Source: Labilithrix sp. (GTDB lineage: Bacteria; Myxococcota; Polyangia; Polyangiales; Polyangiaceae). From it: a stretch of 42,969 nucleotides of DNA. A program made the translations under genes and the position numbers. How positions within the stretch are numbered: position 1 is the first letter of the stretch; each line of letters begins with the position of its first letter. The notes beneath the pieces are model-generated. The model was not told the DNA's origin. It was given only the letters and a program-made list of their open reading frames with translations, and did not search any database. The stretch spans positions 1 to 42,969 of the forward strand of contig JAQBQL010000208.1 in the NCBI GenBank assembly GCA_028287035.1, read 5' to 3'. Below are positions 1-7,880 of the stretch, piece by piece.

Positions 1-211
1 GCGCGTTCGGCGGCGCCGCGGGCGGCACCGACGGGGGCTTCGAGGGAGGATCGCCGGCCACGCGCTCTCGATCGTGCAGGACTTCGGGGCCCGGCGCAAC
101 GACGCCTCGACGCCCGCGCTCACGAAATCGCCGGGTTATCCCGGGTCGCGGACAATTCCGCGGCCGGTCGCCGGGATTGCCAGTCGGCCCCCCGCGCGCG
201 ATGATCCGGGG
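1..211. other. left edge, no supported gene
   Basis: No coding region can be supported here. One plus-strand frame begins with a Gly-rich stretch (AFGGAAGGTDGGFEGG) that could be the tail of a protein from outside the window, but that frame then turns Arg/Pro/Ser-rich and runs under the acetyltransferase gene without a convincing end. The rest presumably carries the upstream region of the acetyltransferase gene. No promoter was identified. Confidence 0.4.
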
Positions 212-1051
212 ATGCCGACCTCCTCACGGCCCCCGCCGCCTCGCGTCCGGGCGGCGACGGGCGCCGACCACGAGGTCTTCACGCGCCTCTTCCCCGAGCT
301 CGCCGTCGACGACCCGATCCTCGATCGTGCCCAGTTCGAGCGCGACCTGCTGCCCTCGACCCTCATCGCCGAGACCGAAGAGGGCGAGGTGCTCGGCTAC
401 ACGTACTTCGACGTCGTGAAGGACGTCGCCTACGTCCGCCACCTCGTCTCGGGCCCCGACGTGCGCCGCAGCGGCGTCGGGCGGGCGCTCCTCGAGGCGA
501 TCGCGGCGCAGGCGCGCCAGGCCGGTTGCACGACGTGGTGCCTCAACGTGAAGCCGGACAACACGGCCGCGATCGCGCTCTACGAGAAGGTGGGCATGAC
601 CTCGCGCTACACCTCACGCGCGCTCGAGATCGCGTGGGAGCACGTGCAGGACGCCCCGACCCCGGCCTCGGGCGACGGCGTGCGTGCGCGTCCCATCGAG
701 CCGGAGGACGATCGCGCGCTCGAACGCGAGCTCCGGCTGCTCGACGGGCAGCTCGCCGAGGCGCGCAAGAACGCGGGACGCGTCCTCCACATGCTGGAGC
801 GCGCCACCGGCGAGCCGCTCGGCGCGACCATCTTCAATCCGGACTTCCCGGGGGCGTACCCCTTCCGCGTCGCCCACTGCGAGCACGCGCCCCTCTTGCT
901 GCGGGCCCTGATGCCGTTCCGCCGCCCCCATCACGGCTCGCTCAACGTCGTGACCGAGAACCAGGCAGACGTCGCCGATCACCTCGTCGGGCTGGGCGCC
1001 CGCGTGAAGCTCGACATCGTGCACATGAAGGGCGCGCTGCCGGACGTCTGA
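212..1051 (+). CDS. GNAT family N-acetyltransferase with a second degenerate GNAT-like half
   Basis: Predicted acyl-CoA-dependent N-acetyltransferase of 279 aa, cytosolic, substrate unknown. The N-terminal half (about residues 11-145) has the GNAT acetyl-CoA loop VRRSGVGRALL (84-94) and the downstream motif NVKPDNTAAIALYEKVGM (112-129). The C-terminal half (about 160-279) has a weaker, similar ending (LNVVTENQADVADHLVGLG) and no clear acetyl-CoA loop, so it looks like a degenerate second GNAT repeat. The frame is open back to a GTG at 74, but that extension is low-complexity Arg/Pro/Ser. I chose the ATG at 212, which starts just before the conserved domain. The next gene is convergent and ends 22 bp away. 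Family assignment is firm; the specific function cannot be given. Confidence 0.85.
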   Translation: MPTSSRPPPPRVRAATGADHEVFTRLFPELAVDDPILDRAQFERDLLPSTLIAETEEGEVLGYTYFDVVKDVAYVRHLVSGPDVRRSGVGRALLEAIAAQARQAGCTTWCLNVKPDNTAAIALYEKVGMTSRYTSRALEIAWEHVQDAPTPASGDGVRARPIEPEDDRALERELRLLDGQLAEARKNAGRVLHMLERATGEPLGATIFNPDFPGAYPFRVAHCEHAPLLLRALMPFRRPHHGSLNVVTENQADVADHLVGLGARVKLDIVHMKGALPDV

Positions 1052-1073
1052 GGTCCGGGCAGCGCGCCGCGGC

Positions 1074-3458
1074 TCACTTCGGTCCGGTCGGCGTCGTCTT
1101 CGAGCACTTGCCGGCGATGCACTTCTGCGCGGGATCGCAGCAGTCGCCATCGACCGAGCACTTCTCGAACTCCTTCACGCACGTGGTGCCCGGCGGCTTG
1201 TCGGAGCACACGAGGGCGCCGCCGTCGCCGGGCGCGCGGCAGAAGCCGTTGCAGCACTCGTCGCCGGTCTCGCAGGAGTTGCCGTTCTGCTTGCAGGGAT
1301 CGACGACCCAGAAGCCGCGCGAGTTGCCGGCGCCGAGCTCCTGCCCCGGCAGGTAGAAGGCGGCATGGCTCGGGTCGGTGCCGGCCGGCGCGTTCACGTC
1401 GATGGCCGCGACCCACAGCTTCTTCTGCGGGGTGGAGTCGGAGCCGGTCTCGCCGTAGGGCTTGCCGGTCAGCAGGTTGCCGTAGATGCGGCGCGAGGTG
1501 AAGACCACCCAGTAGTACCCGCCCGAGGGGACCGGATTGACGGTCGGCTGGAAGTTCACCTGGGAGTCGTTCGGGTGATCGGCGTTCGTGGGGAGGCCGA
1601 CGCCGTTCGCGTTGGCGAGCGAGCGCGCGTCGACCACGGCGCCGTCCTTGGCGACCCACAGCTCGGACCTGGCGTTGAACCACGTCGTGAGCTCGCAGTT
1701 GTAGATGCTGGTGCGGTCGGGAGCGCCCGCGGAGCAGTCGCCGCCTGCGACCTGGTTGTTGAAGACGACCGCCTTGCCGTCGGGCAGGAACGTCGGCCAC
1801 GACGGGTAGGTCGCGGCGTTCCGGTAGATCTCGCGCAGCCCCGCGAACGCCTTGGGCGTTCCGGGCGCGCAGGTCGTCGAGCCCGGGCCCGCGCCGCACG
1901 TGAAGTCGAGGACCGCGAGCGAGCGCCCCGCGCCGGCCGTGACGGTGCCCGCGCCGGTGCCTTCCCAGAAGTTGAAGGCGACCTTGCGACCATCGGGCGC
2001 GAACGTAGGCGTCACCGCGGACGCCACGACGCCGCCGAGCCCGGTCGACGCGACCTCCGCGCCGGTGCCGCGCGCGAACAGCTTGGAGTCGCCCTGCGTG
2101 TACGCCTCGCGCGCGTAGCGTGAGCTCGCCAGCGCGAACGAACCGTCGGGGTACGGCGCGGACCAGACGAACTTGCGGTTGTTGCCGGCGACGCCGCCCG
2201 GCCCGGTCGCCGGGTAGACGGTGCGCGTCGGCGTCGCCTTCGTGAGGTCGTACGAGGATCCGGTCGCGTAGTCGCCGCCCTCGGAGTCCTGCGCCCACAG
2301 CGTCGACCCGTCGGCCGACAGCGTGTGACAGACGTGGCATTTTCCGGCCTGCGAGGGCACGGCGAGGCTCGGGTCCGGGGAGCTCGGACGGATCGCGATG
2401 ACGCCGCCGGTGGGCGCGCCGCCGCCGGTCGTGATGAGCGAGTCGTACGAGTTGTAATAGACGGTGCCCTTCAGCACGCCCGGCGCGATCGAGAAGCTCT
2501 CCTTGATCGGACCGTAGACGGTGCCGTTCGGGTCGAGGACCTTCACCTCGACGAGCAGCGGGTCGCCGCTGTTGCCCTGGGTGATGGCCTTCCAGACGCT
2601 CTCGTCGAGGCGCACCCGGCGGCGCGCCGCTCCCGCCGCGACGCCCGCGTACGAGAACGTGCCCTCGTACGTGTACCCGGCCTGCGAGAGCTTCACGTAG
2701 ACCGCGGTGGCCTCGTGGGTGGACTGCCACATGAGGAGCGGCGGGAGGATGCCGCGCGGGAAGACCGTCTTGTCGTACGGATAGAGGAAGCCGAGCTCCG
2801 CGGCATTCGCCGGCGCGGTGCCGGTCGTCTTCAGCTTCGTGCCGGTGGGCGCGTCGACCGCGGGGCCGAGCGGCTCGCCGCCGACGCCGCCGAGGCCTCC
2901 GAAGCCGCCCGGGCCGGTGGGTGACCCAGCGGGGATGCCGTTCTGCGAGCGCGTGACCGTGACCTTCACCTTCGCCGTGCCCTCGCGGGCCCCGAAACGC
3001 GCGGTGATGGTGCCCTCGCCGACGTTCGTGCCGTTCGCCTTGAAGACGCCCGTGCTCGCGATGCTGCCGAGCTCGCCGCGATCGAAGAGCCACTCGGCCG
3101 CGACGGGCGCGCCGCTGTACGAGGCGCTGAAGGTGACGGGCGCGTTCACGGTCACCGCTCCGTCGACGATGGTGACGGCGATCGTCGCGCTCGCCGGCGT
3201 GACGACCAGCGTGCCGAGCGCGTCGGGATCGGCATCGCTCGCGCCGCCGCTCGTGCCGCTGGTGCCGCTCGAGCCGAAGCCACCGGACGAGCCGGAGGCG
3301 CCGCTCGACGAGCCGCCGCCTTCCGCGTTCGGATCCACGAAGGTCGAGTCAGGCCCGGCGTCGCTCCCGCAGCCGGCTTGCACCGCTGCCAGGGAGAACC
3401 CCACCACGCCCATCACCGCAACCCACTGCCGCCACGCCCGGACCTGAGACCTCTTCAT
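1074..3458 (-). CDS. large lipoprotein: Ig-like domain, CxxCH motif, TolB-like propeller, Cys-rich tail
   Basis: 794-aa exported protein of unknown function. The N-terminus is a lipoprotein signal ending VQAGC (Cys30), followed by a Ser/Gly linker that probably spans the cell surface. Next is a bacterial Ig-like region (LVVTPASATIAVTIVDG onward, about residues 87-170). The central part contains CHVCHTLSADG, which is a CxxCH haem-attachment motif, and repeats of the type PTFAPDGRKVAF and PTFLPDGKAVVF that resemble TolB/WD-type beta-propeller blades. The last ~70 residues hold 12 cysteines in two repeats of six, each with a CC pair (ECCNGFC and DCCDPAQKC), resembling small disulfide-knotted domains. 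Such multi-domain lipoproteins are typical of myxobacteria. A single haem motif does not prove a cytochrome. The gene is divergent from glyS (85 bp between starts). Confidence 0.8.
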   Translation of the reverse strand: MKRSQVRAWRQWVAVMGVVGFSLAAVQAGCGSDAGPDSTFVDPNAEGGGSSSGASGSSGGFGSSGTSGTSGGASDADPDALGTLVVTPASATIAVTIVDGAVTVNAPVTFSASYSGAPVAAEWLFDRGELGSIASTGVFKANGTNVGEGTITARFGAREGTAKVKVTVTRSQNGIPAGSPTGPGGFGGLGGVGGEPLGPAVDAPTGTKLKTTGTAPANAAELGFLYPYDKTVFPRGILPPLLMWQSTHEATAVYVKLSQAGYTYEGTFSYAGVAAGAARRRVRLDESVWKAITQGNSGDPLLVEVKVLDPNGTVYGPIKESFSIAPGVLKGTVYYNSYDSLITTGGGAPTGGVIAIRPSSPDPSLAVPSQAGKCHVCHTLSADGSTLWAQDSEGGDYATGSSYDLTKATPTRTVYPATGPGGVAGNNRKFVWSAPYPDGSFALASSRYAREAYTQGDSKLFARGTGAEVASTGLGGVVASAVTPTFAPDGRKVAFNFWEGTGAGTVTAGAGRSLAVLDFTCGAGPGSTTCAPGTPKAFAGLREIYRNAATYPSWPTFLPDGKAVVFNNQVAGGDCSAGAPDRTSIYNCELTTWFNARSELWVAKDGAVVDARSLANANGVGLPTNADHPNDSQVNFQPTVNPVPSGGYYWVVFTSRRIYGNLLTGKPYGETGSDSTPQKKLWVAAIDVNAPAGTDPSHAAFYLPGQELGAGNSRGFWVVDPCKQNGNSCETGDECCNGFCRAPGDGGALVCSDKPPGTTCVKEFEKCSVDGDCCDPAQKCIAGKCSKTTPTGPK

Positions 3459-3543
3459 ACAAGGTCAATCCTGCCCGGCCTACCGCCGCGCTGCAATCTC
3501 CGTGACGCTCGGATCGGCGTCGGCTAGCGTCCGCGCCCACGTC

Positions 3544-5652
3544 ATGCCGAAGACCCTTCTTCTCGAGATCGGGACCGAGGAGCTTCCCTCTTCGTTCGTG
3601 GACGGCGCTCTCGCCGCGTTGCCGGGGCTCGTCACCGCCAAGCTCGAAGGCCTCCGGCTCGCCCACGGCGCCATCCGTCCGCTCGGAAGCCCGCGCCGCC
3701 TGGCGGTCCTCGTGGCGGACGTCGCGGAGCGTCAACCCGACCTGGACGAGGAGGTCGTCGGCCCGCCCGAGGCCGCCGCCTACAAGGACGGGACGCCGAC
3801 GCGCGCCGCCGAGGCCTTCGCGACCAAGCTCGGCGTCGGTCTCGACGCGCTCTTCGTCGTCCAGAAGGAGGCGAGCGGCAAGCAGAAGGCCGGACGCTTC
3901 GTGGTGGGCCGCCGGAAGGAGAAGGGCCGCGACGCACGCGAGCTCGTCGGCAAGGCGCTGTCCGAGCTGTGCGGCGAGATCCCGTTCCGGAAGTCGATGC
4001 GCTGGGGCGCCGGCGACGCCACCTTCGGGAGGCCCGTGCAGTGGCTCGTCGCGCTCCTCGGCGACGAGGTGATCGACGTGTCCTTCGCCGGCGTCCGGTC
4101 GGGCCGCACCTCGCGCGGCCATCGCTTCCTGTCGCCGGCCACCTTCGAGATCGGGGTCGCCGACGCCTACGTCGAGACCCTCGCCGGCAAGCACGTGCTC
4201 GTCGACCGGAACGCCCGCGCGAAGCTCATGATGGAGCGCGTCGCTGCGGCCGCGCAGGCGGCGGGCGGCACGTTCGACCCCGACCCGGGACTGGTGGCCG
4301 AGAACGCGTCGCTCGTCGAGGAGCCGTTCGTCGTCACCGGCTCGTTCGATCCGGTGTTCCTCGAGCTGCCGGCGGCGGTGATCCGCGCCGTGTCCCGTGG
4401 TCACCAGAAGTACTTCGTGGTGCAGAAGGACGAGGACCGTCTCCTCCCGCACTACGTCGCGGTCGTGAACACCGCGCTCGACCCGGCGCGCATCGCGAAG
4501 GGCAACGACCGACCGATGCGCGCGCGGCTCGCCGACGCCCGCTTCTTCTTCGAGGAGGACAAGAAGGCGAAGCTCGAGGACCGCGTCGCGAAGCTCTCCG
4601 GCATCGTCTTCCACAACCGGCTCGGCACGGTGCGCGAGAAGATCGTCCGCATCGAGACGCTGGCCGCGAAGATCGCGCAGGCGCTCGGGCTGTCCCCCGA
4701 GACCATGACCCACGTGGTGCGCGCCGCTCACCTCTGCAAGTCGGACCTCGTCTCGCTCATGGTCGGCGAGTTCCCCGAGCTCCAGGGCGACATGGGCCGC
4801 GCGTACGCGCTGAACGCCGGTGAGCCGGCGGACGTGGCCGACGCCATCCGCGACCACTACCGGCCGATCGGGGCCGAGGGCGCGGTCGCCGCCAGCGACG
4901 TGTCTGCGTGCGTCGCGCTCGCCGACCGTCTCGACACGCTCGTCGGCTGCTTCGCGGTCGGTCTGTCGCCGACCGGCGCGGCCGACCCGTTCGCCCTGCG
5001 CCGCGCGTGCATCGCGATCCTGCGCACGCTCGCCGAGCGCGGCGCCGCCAGCCCCGCCTACGCGAGCCTCGCGCTGCCCGACCTCTTCGGCTGGGCGTAC
5101 GACGGCCTCGCCGACAAGAAGCTCGATCTCTCGCGCGAGGACACGCTCGCCAAGCTCCGGGACTTCACCGCCGAGCGTCTGCGCGGGCTGCTCGCCTCCC
5201 AGACCTCGAGCCACGTCGCCGACGCGATCTTCGCGGGCGGCGCGCTCGACCGTCCCGCCCATGCGCTCGCGCGGGCGCGGGCCGTCCACGGCGCGGTCAC
5301 CGAGGGCAAGCCGTGGCTCGCGCAGGCGCGCACGGTGGCGAAGCGTCTGTCCGGCATCTCGAAGGAGTCGACGCCCGTCCTCCACGACAAGGCCGTCTTC
5401 GAGAAGGCCGACGACGCCGTGATCGTCGACGTGGTCGCGCGCGTCGACGCCGCCACGCGGGATCTCACGACCGAGGCCGCGGTCACCGCCGCGCTCGGCC
5501 AGGCGGAGGATCTCGCGGCGCGCCTCGACGACATCTTCACGCGGACGCTCGTCAACGATCCCGCCGACGCGCGCACCGCCCAGCGCCTCGAGCTCCTCTC
5601 CTACGGCGCCCGCTGCATGATGAGGATCGGCGACTTCTCGAAGCTCGGGTGA
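3544..5652 (+). CDS. glyS: glycyl-tRNA synthetase beta subunit
   Basis: Beta subunit (702 aa, usual family length about 690) of the bacterial alpha2beta2 glycyl-tRNA synthetase, which charges tRNA-Gly in the cytosol; the beta chain provides tRNA recognition. Diagnostic motifs in order: the N-terminus LLLEIGTEELPSSFV, MRARLADARFFFEEDKK, RLGTVREKIVRIETLA, the block CKSDLVSLMVGEFPELQG with DMGRAYA, and a C-terminal DALR-type anticodon-binding region ending RIGDFSKLG. The frame is open to a GTG at 3502, but the family N-terminus begins at the ATG at 3544. No strong ribosome binding site is visible. The partner alpha-subunit gene glyQ, often immediately upstream, is absent from the window; the upstream neighbour is a divergent lipoprotein gene. 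The diguanylate cyclase gene converges on it with a 7-bp gap. Confidence 0.96.
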   Translation: MPKTLLLEIGTEELPSSFVDGALAALPGLVTAKLEGLRLAHGAIRPLGSPRRLAVLVADVAERQPDLDEEVVGPPEAAAYKDGTPTRAAEAFATKLGVGLDALFVVQKEASGKQKAGRFVVGRRKEKGRDARELVGKALSELCGEIPFRKSMRWGAGDATFGRPVQWLVALLGDEVIDVSFAGVRSGRTSRGHRFLSPATFEIGVADAYVETLAGKHVLVDRNARAKLMMERVAAAAQAAGGTFDPDPGLVAENASLVEEPFVVTGSFDPVFLELPAAVIRAVSRGHQKYFVVQKDEDRLLPHYVAVVNTALDPARIAKGNDRPMRARLADARFFFEEDKKAKLEDRVAKLSGIVFHNRLGTVREKIVRIETLAAKIAQALGLSPETMTHVVRAAHLCKSDLVSLMVGEFPELQGDMGRAYALNAGEPADVADAIRDHYRPIGAEGAVAASDVSACVALADRLDTLVGCFAVGLSPTGAADPFALRRACIAILRTLAERGAASPAYASLALPDLFGWAYDGLADKKLDLSREDTLAKLRDFTAERLRGLLASQTSSHVADAIFAGGALDRPAHALARARAVHGAVTEGKPWLAQARTVAKRLSGISKESTPVLHDKAVFEKADDAVIVDVVARVDAATRDLTTEAAVTAALGQAEDLAARLDDIFTRTLVNDPADARTAQRLELLSYGARCMMRIGDFSKLG

Positions 5653-5659
5653 CCGTCGG

Positions 5660-6940
5660 TCACGCGACGCCGCGTCTCACCCGCGTTGCGTCCGCGTCAC
5701 TCTCGATGGTGCTCGCGGGGAGCGGCGCCACGCTGAGCGTGCGGATGTTGACCTCGGATTTTCTCACGGCGGTCGCCTGGTCGACCACGTCGCCGACGAT
5801 CACGGCGCGGTCGCGGCCGCTCGCCTTCGCCACGTAGAGCGCGCGGTCGGCCGCCGCGAGCAGCTGGCTCACCGAGCTGCCGTGGTCGGGGGCGAGCGCG
5901 ACGCCGTAGCTGGCGGTGAACGGGATGCCGCCCTGTCGCTGGATGAGATCGGCGAGGATGGTGCGGGCGCGTGCGAAGACCTCTCGCACGTCCTCGGCAT
6001 CGGCCCGCGGCAGCACGATGGCGAACTCCTCGCCGCCGAGCCGCGCGACGATGTCGTTCTTTCCGCCGAACGAGAGACGCAGCGCCTCGGCGAAGACACG
6101 TAGCGAGTTGTCGCCGGCCGCGTGACCGTGCGTGTCGTTCAGGCGCTTGAACTGGTCGACGTCGGCGATCGCGACGAGCAGCGGCGTCCGGCGGCTCAGC
6201 GCGCGGGTGGCGCGCTCCTCGAAGCTCCGGCGATTCGGGAGGCCGGTGAGGGAGTCGGTGCTCGCCTGGCGCTGCAGCTCGTCGACGAGCTGCAGCATGC
6301 GGAGGCGCGAGCCAGCATGCGACGCGAGACCCTCGAGGCTCGCCACCTGGTCGGGCGTGAACGGCCGCTCGGCGGTGGTGGTTGCGTGGAGCACGCCGAT
6401 GGTGCGGCCCATGACGGCGAGCGGCACGCAGAGCGCCGGCTTCGGACCGCCGGGCCGACCGCGCAGGCGCGGGCACACGTCGATCGCGTCGATGTGCGCG
6501 AAGCTCTGCGTCTGCCCGCTGCGGAGCGCAGGGCAGCCATTCGCGCAATCGACCGGGCAGCCGGGCGCGCCGGCCGACGCGATGGCCGCGAGATGGATCT
6601 CGCTCCCGGTCTCGTCCGCGAGGAGGAGCTCGGCGGGCGACCCGGGCAGGATCTGTCCGGTCGCCTGGCCGGTGACGTCGAGGAGGTCGTCCTCGGTCTC
6701 CGCCATCGTGACGGCGCGCTGCACGCTGGCCTCGAGCTCCTGGCGCGAGGCGAGCGCGTGGGCTCGCCGCGCCGCCCGCTTGCGCAGCGTCTCGAGGGCG
6801 ATGCCCCAGCCCATGAGGAGCGTGATGAACCCCCCTGCGTGCGTGAGCGACACCTCGGCCCGGGCCGCCTGTACGGCGACCACGAACGCGAGCAGGAGCG
6901 GCGCCGAGGAGACGATGGTGTCGAGCGGTGTCCGTTTCAT
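5660..6940 (-). CDS. GAF-GGDEF diguanylate cyclase (SiaD position of a Sia-like operon)
   Basis: 426-aa predicted diguanylate cyclase making c-di-GMP from two GTP. Residues 10-50 are hydrophobic and may form one or two membrane segments. A GAF domain (about 75-215) carries a cysteine cluster (Cys128, 132, 136, 156, 171; core GCPVDCANGCPAL). The GGDEF domain (about 225-390) has the DVDQFKRLND metal/GTP motif and an intact GGEEF (302-306). The usual inhibitory RxxD motif is G293-K-N-D296, so product inhibition at the classical I-site is unlikely. The ATG at 6940 lies 11 bp downstream of the STAS gene, making this the last gene of the receptor-phosphatase-kinase-antagonist operon. In SiaABCD the equivalent cyclase is activated by unphosphorylated SiaC; the same is inferred here, although this protein has a GAF domain instead of being a plain SiaD copy. 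Confidence 0.9.
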   Translation of the reverse strand: MKRTPLDTIVSSAPLLLAFVVAVQAARAEVSLTHAGGFITLLMGWGIALETLRKRAARRAHALASRQELEASVQRAVTMAETEDDLLDVTGQATGQILPGSPAELLLADETGSEIHLAAIASAGAPGCPVDCANGCPALRSGQTQSFAHIDAIDVCPRLRGRPGGPKPALCVPLAVMGRTIGVLHATTTAERPFTPDQVASLEGLASHAGSRLRMLQLVDELQRQASTDSLTGLPNRRSFEERATRALSRRTPLLVAIADVDQFKRLNDTHGHAAGDNSLRVFAEALRLSFGGKNDIVARLGGEEFAIVLPRADAEDVREVFARARTILADLIQRQGGIPFTASYGVALAPDHGSSVSQLLAAADRALYVAKASGRDRAVIVGDVVDQATAVRKSEVNIRTLSVAPLPASTIESDADATRVRRGVA

Positions 6941-6951
6941 CGTGACGTCGC

Positions 6952-7329
6952 TCAGGTCTGGATGGACACGAGGTCCATGGCAAAGCAGCGCAGCGCGTTG
7001 AGGCTGCGACGCTGCCAGTGCATCCGCGGGTCGGACTGGAACTCGATCTGGTAGCGCTGCGTTGGCACTGCGTCCTGGACCTGGCCGATCCACGACACGA
7101 ACGACTTGAAGCAGGACGAGTTCATGAACTCGAGCTTCCGGAAGTCGACCTGCACGCGCCGCGCCTGGCGGTCGACGGCGGCGGCGTGGATCTGACCGAG
7201 GTAGACGTCGAGCGTCTCGATCGCGTGCATGTCCGCAGTGCCGCTGAAGCGCAGCGCGAGGCCGTCGGGGACCTCGGCGGTCGTGAGCTCGAAGCCGGGC
7301 TGCACGAGGGTGGGGAGCGGAGCGCTCAT
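6952..7329 (-). CDS. STAS / SiaC-like partner-switch antagonist protein
   Basis: 125-aa cytosolic protein, expected to be toggled by phosphorylation and to bind a downstream partner. Its central segment VDFRKLEFMNSSCFKSF matches the phosphorylation-site region of STAS anti-anti-sigma factors and of SiaC (family form LNTSS); the likely acceptor is Ser71, with Ser72 as alternative. The length equals that of SiaC. The ATG at 7329 overlaps the stop of the kinase gene in ATGA, and the cyclase gene starts 11 bp after its stop. In the Sia system the kinase phosphorylates SiaC, the phosphatase reverses this, and free SiaC activates the cyclase. That role is inferred here from gene order and motif. 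Classical anti-sigma antagonism is the main alternative, but no sigma factor gene is nearby. Confidence 0.85.
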   Translation of the reverse strand: MSAPLPTLVQPGFELTTAEVPDGLALRFSGTADMHAIETLDVYLGQIHAAAVDRQARRVQVDFRKLEFMNSSCFKSFVSWIGQVQDAVPTQRYQIEFQSDPRMHWQRRSLNALRCFAMDLVSIQT

Positions 7330-7880
7330 GACGCGTCTCCCTGGTCGATCCGTGCCGTCGCGCGGATGGTCACCGAGTCGCCCTGGAATTCGATGGACAG
7401 GGTCATCTCGGCCTCCGCCCAGATGCGCGCGAGCCCGAGCCCCGAGCCGTGGCGGCGGTTGCGGGCCCGACCCATCGTGAGCTGGTAGTAGGAGAGGGCA
7501 CACGAGGCGCTCGCCATCTCCGCGAAGATCTCCTCGAGGCCGGCGCGGCGCTCGGGGGTGATGACGCTCGTGGTCTCGATGGTGAGGGTACGGTTGCCCT
7601 CGGTGTCCTCGAGATTCACGCGCGTCAGCGTGCGTCCGTCGGCGGCGTACTTCAGCACGTTCTCGAGCAGCTCGTGGGTCGCCAGGCCGATGCGGCTCAC
7701 CACGTCGGGGTCCGAGACGAACGGCTCGAAGAACGCACACACGAAGCGTCGTGTGGACGAGATGAGGTCGACGGTGGGTTGGAACCGGAGCTCCAGGTTG
7801 ACGGGAGGCGTGCCTCCCTGGAGGACGGATCCCACGCGGATGCTCGTTCTCCGAGGTTCTCTGTTCGAGGTGCTGTTCAC
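7326..7880 (-). CDS. HATPase-fold switch kinase (SiaB-like / anti-sigma-factor-like)
   Basis: 184-aa GHKL-type ATPase protein, predicted Ser/Thr kinase acting on the adjacent STAS protein. The ATP-binding N-box is THELLENVLKYA (68-79) and the G-box is GSGLGLARI (145-153); no histidine-phosphotransfer region is present, which fits partner-switching kinases of the SpoIIAB/RsbW/SiaB kind and not a histidine kinase. The GTG at 7880 overlaps the phosphatase stop in GTGA, with AGGGA about seven bases upstream, so translation is probably coupled. A longer upstream reading in the same frame would run inside the phosphatase gene and has no family similarity. The stop overlaps the STAS start in ATGA. 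Confidence 0.85.
   Translation of the reverse strand: MNSTSNREPRRTSIRVGSVLQGGTPPVNLELRFQPTVDLISSTRRFVCAFFEPFVSDPDVVSRIGLATHELLENVLKYAADGRTLTRVNLEDTEGNRTLTIETTSVITPERRAGLEEIFAEMASASCALSYYQLTMGRARNRRHGSGLGLARIWAEAEMTLSIEFQGDSVTIRATARIDQGDAS

Noticed and set aside
2325..2350. Calling the large lipoprotein a c-type cytochrome
   Set aside because: Only one CxxCH motif is present, without a distal ligand that can be identified, so haem binding is only mentioned as a possibility.
3349..5385. Long minus-strand open frame of about 680 codons opposite glyS
   Set aside because: It is antisense to a firmly identified gene, rich in Arg/Gly/Asp/Val as expected from GC-rich shadow frames, and has no recognisable motif. 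The same applies to long frames opposite the hybrid kinases, the helicase, the CheA-like kinase, the GGDEF-EAL gene and the xanthine dehydrogenase.
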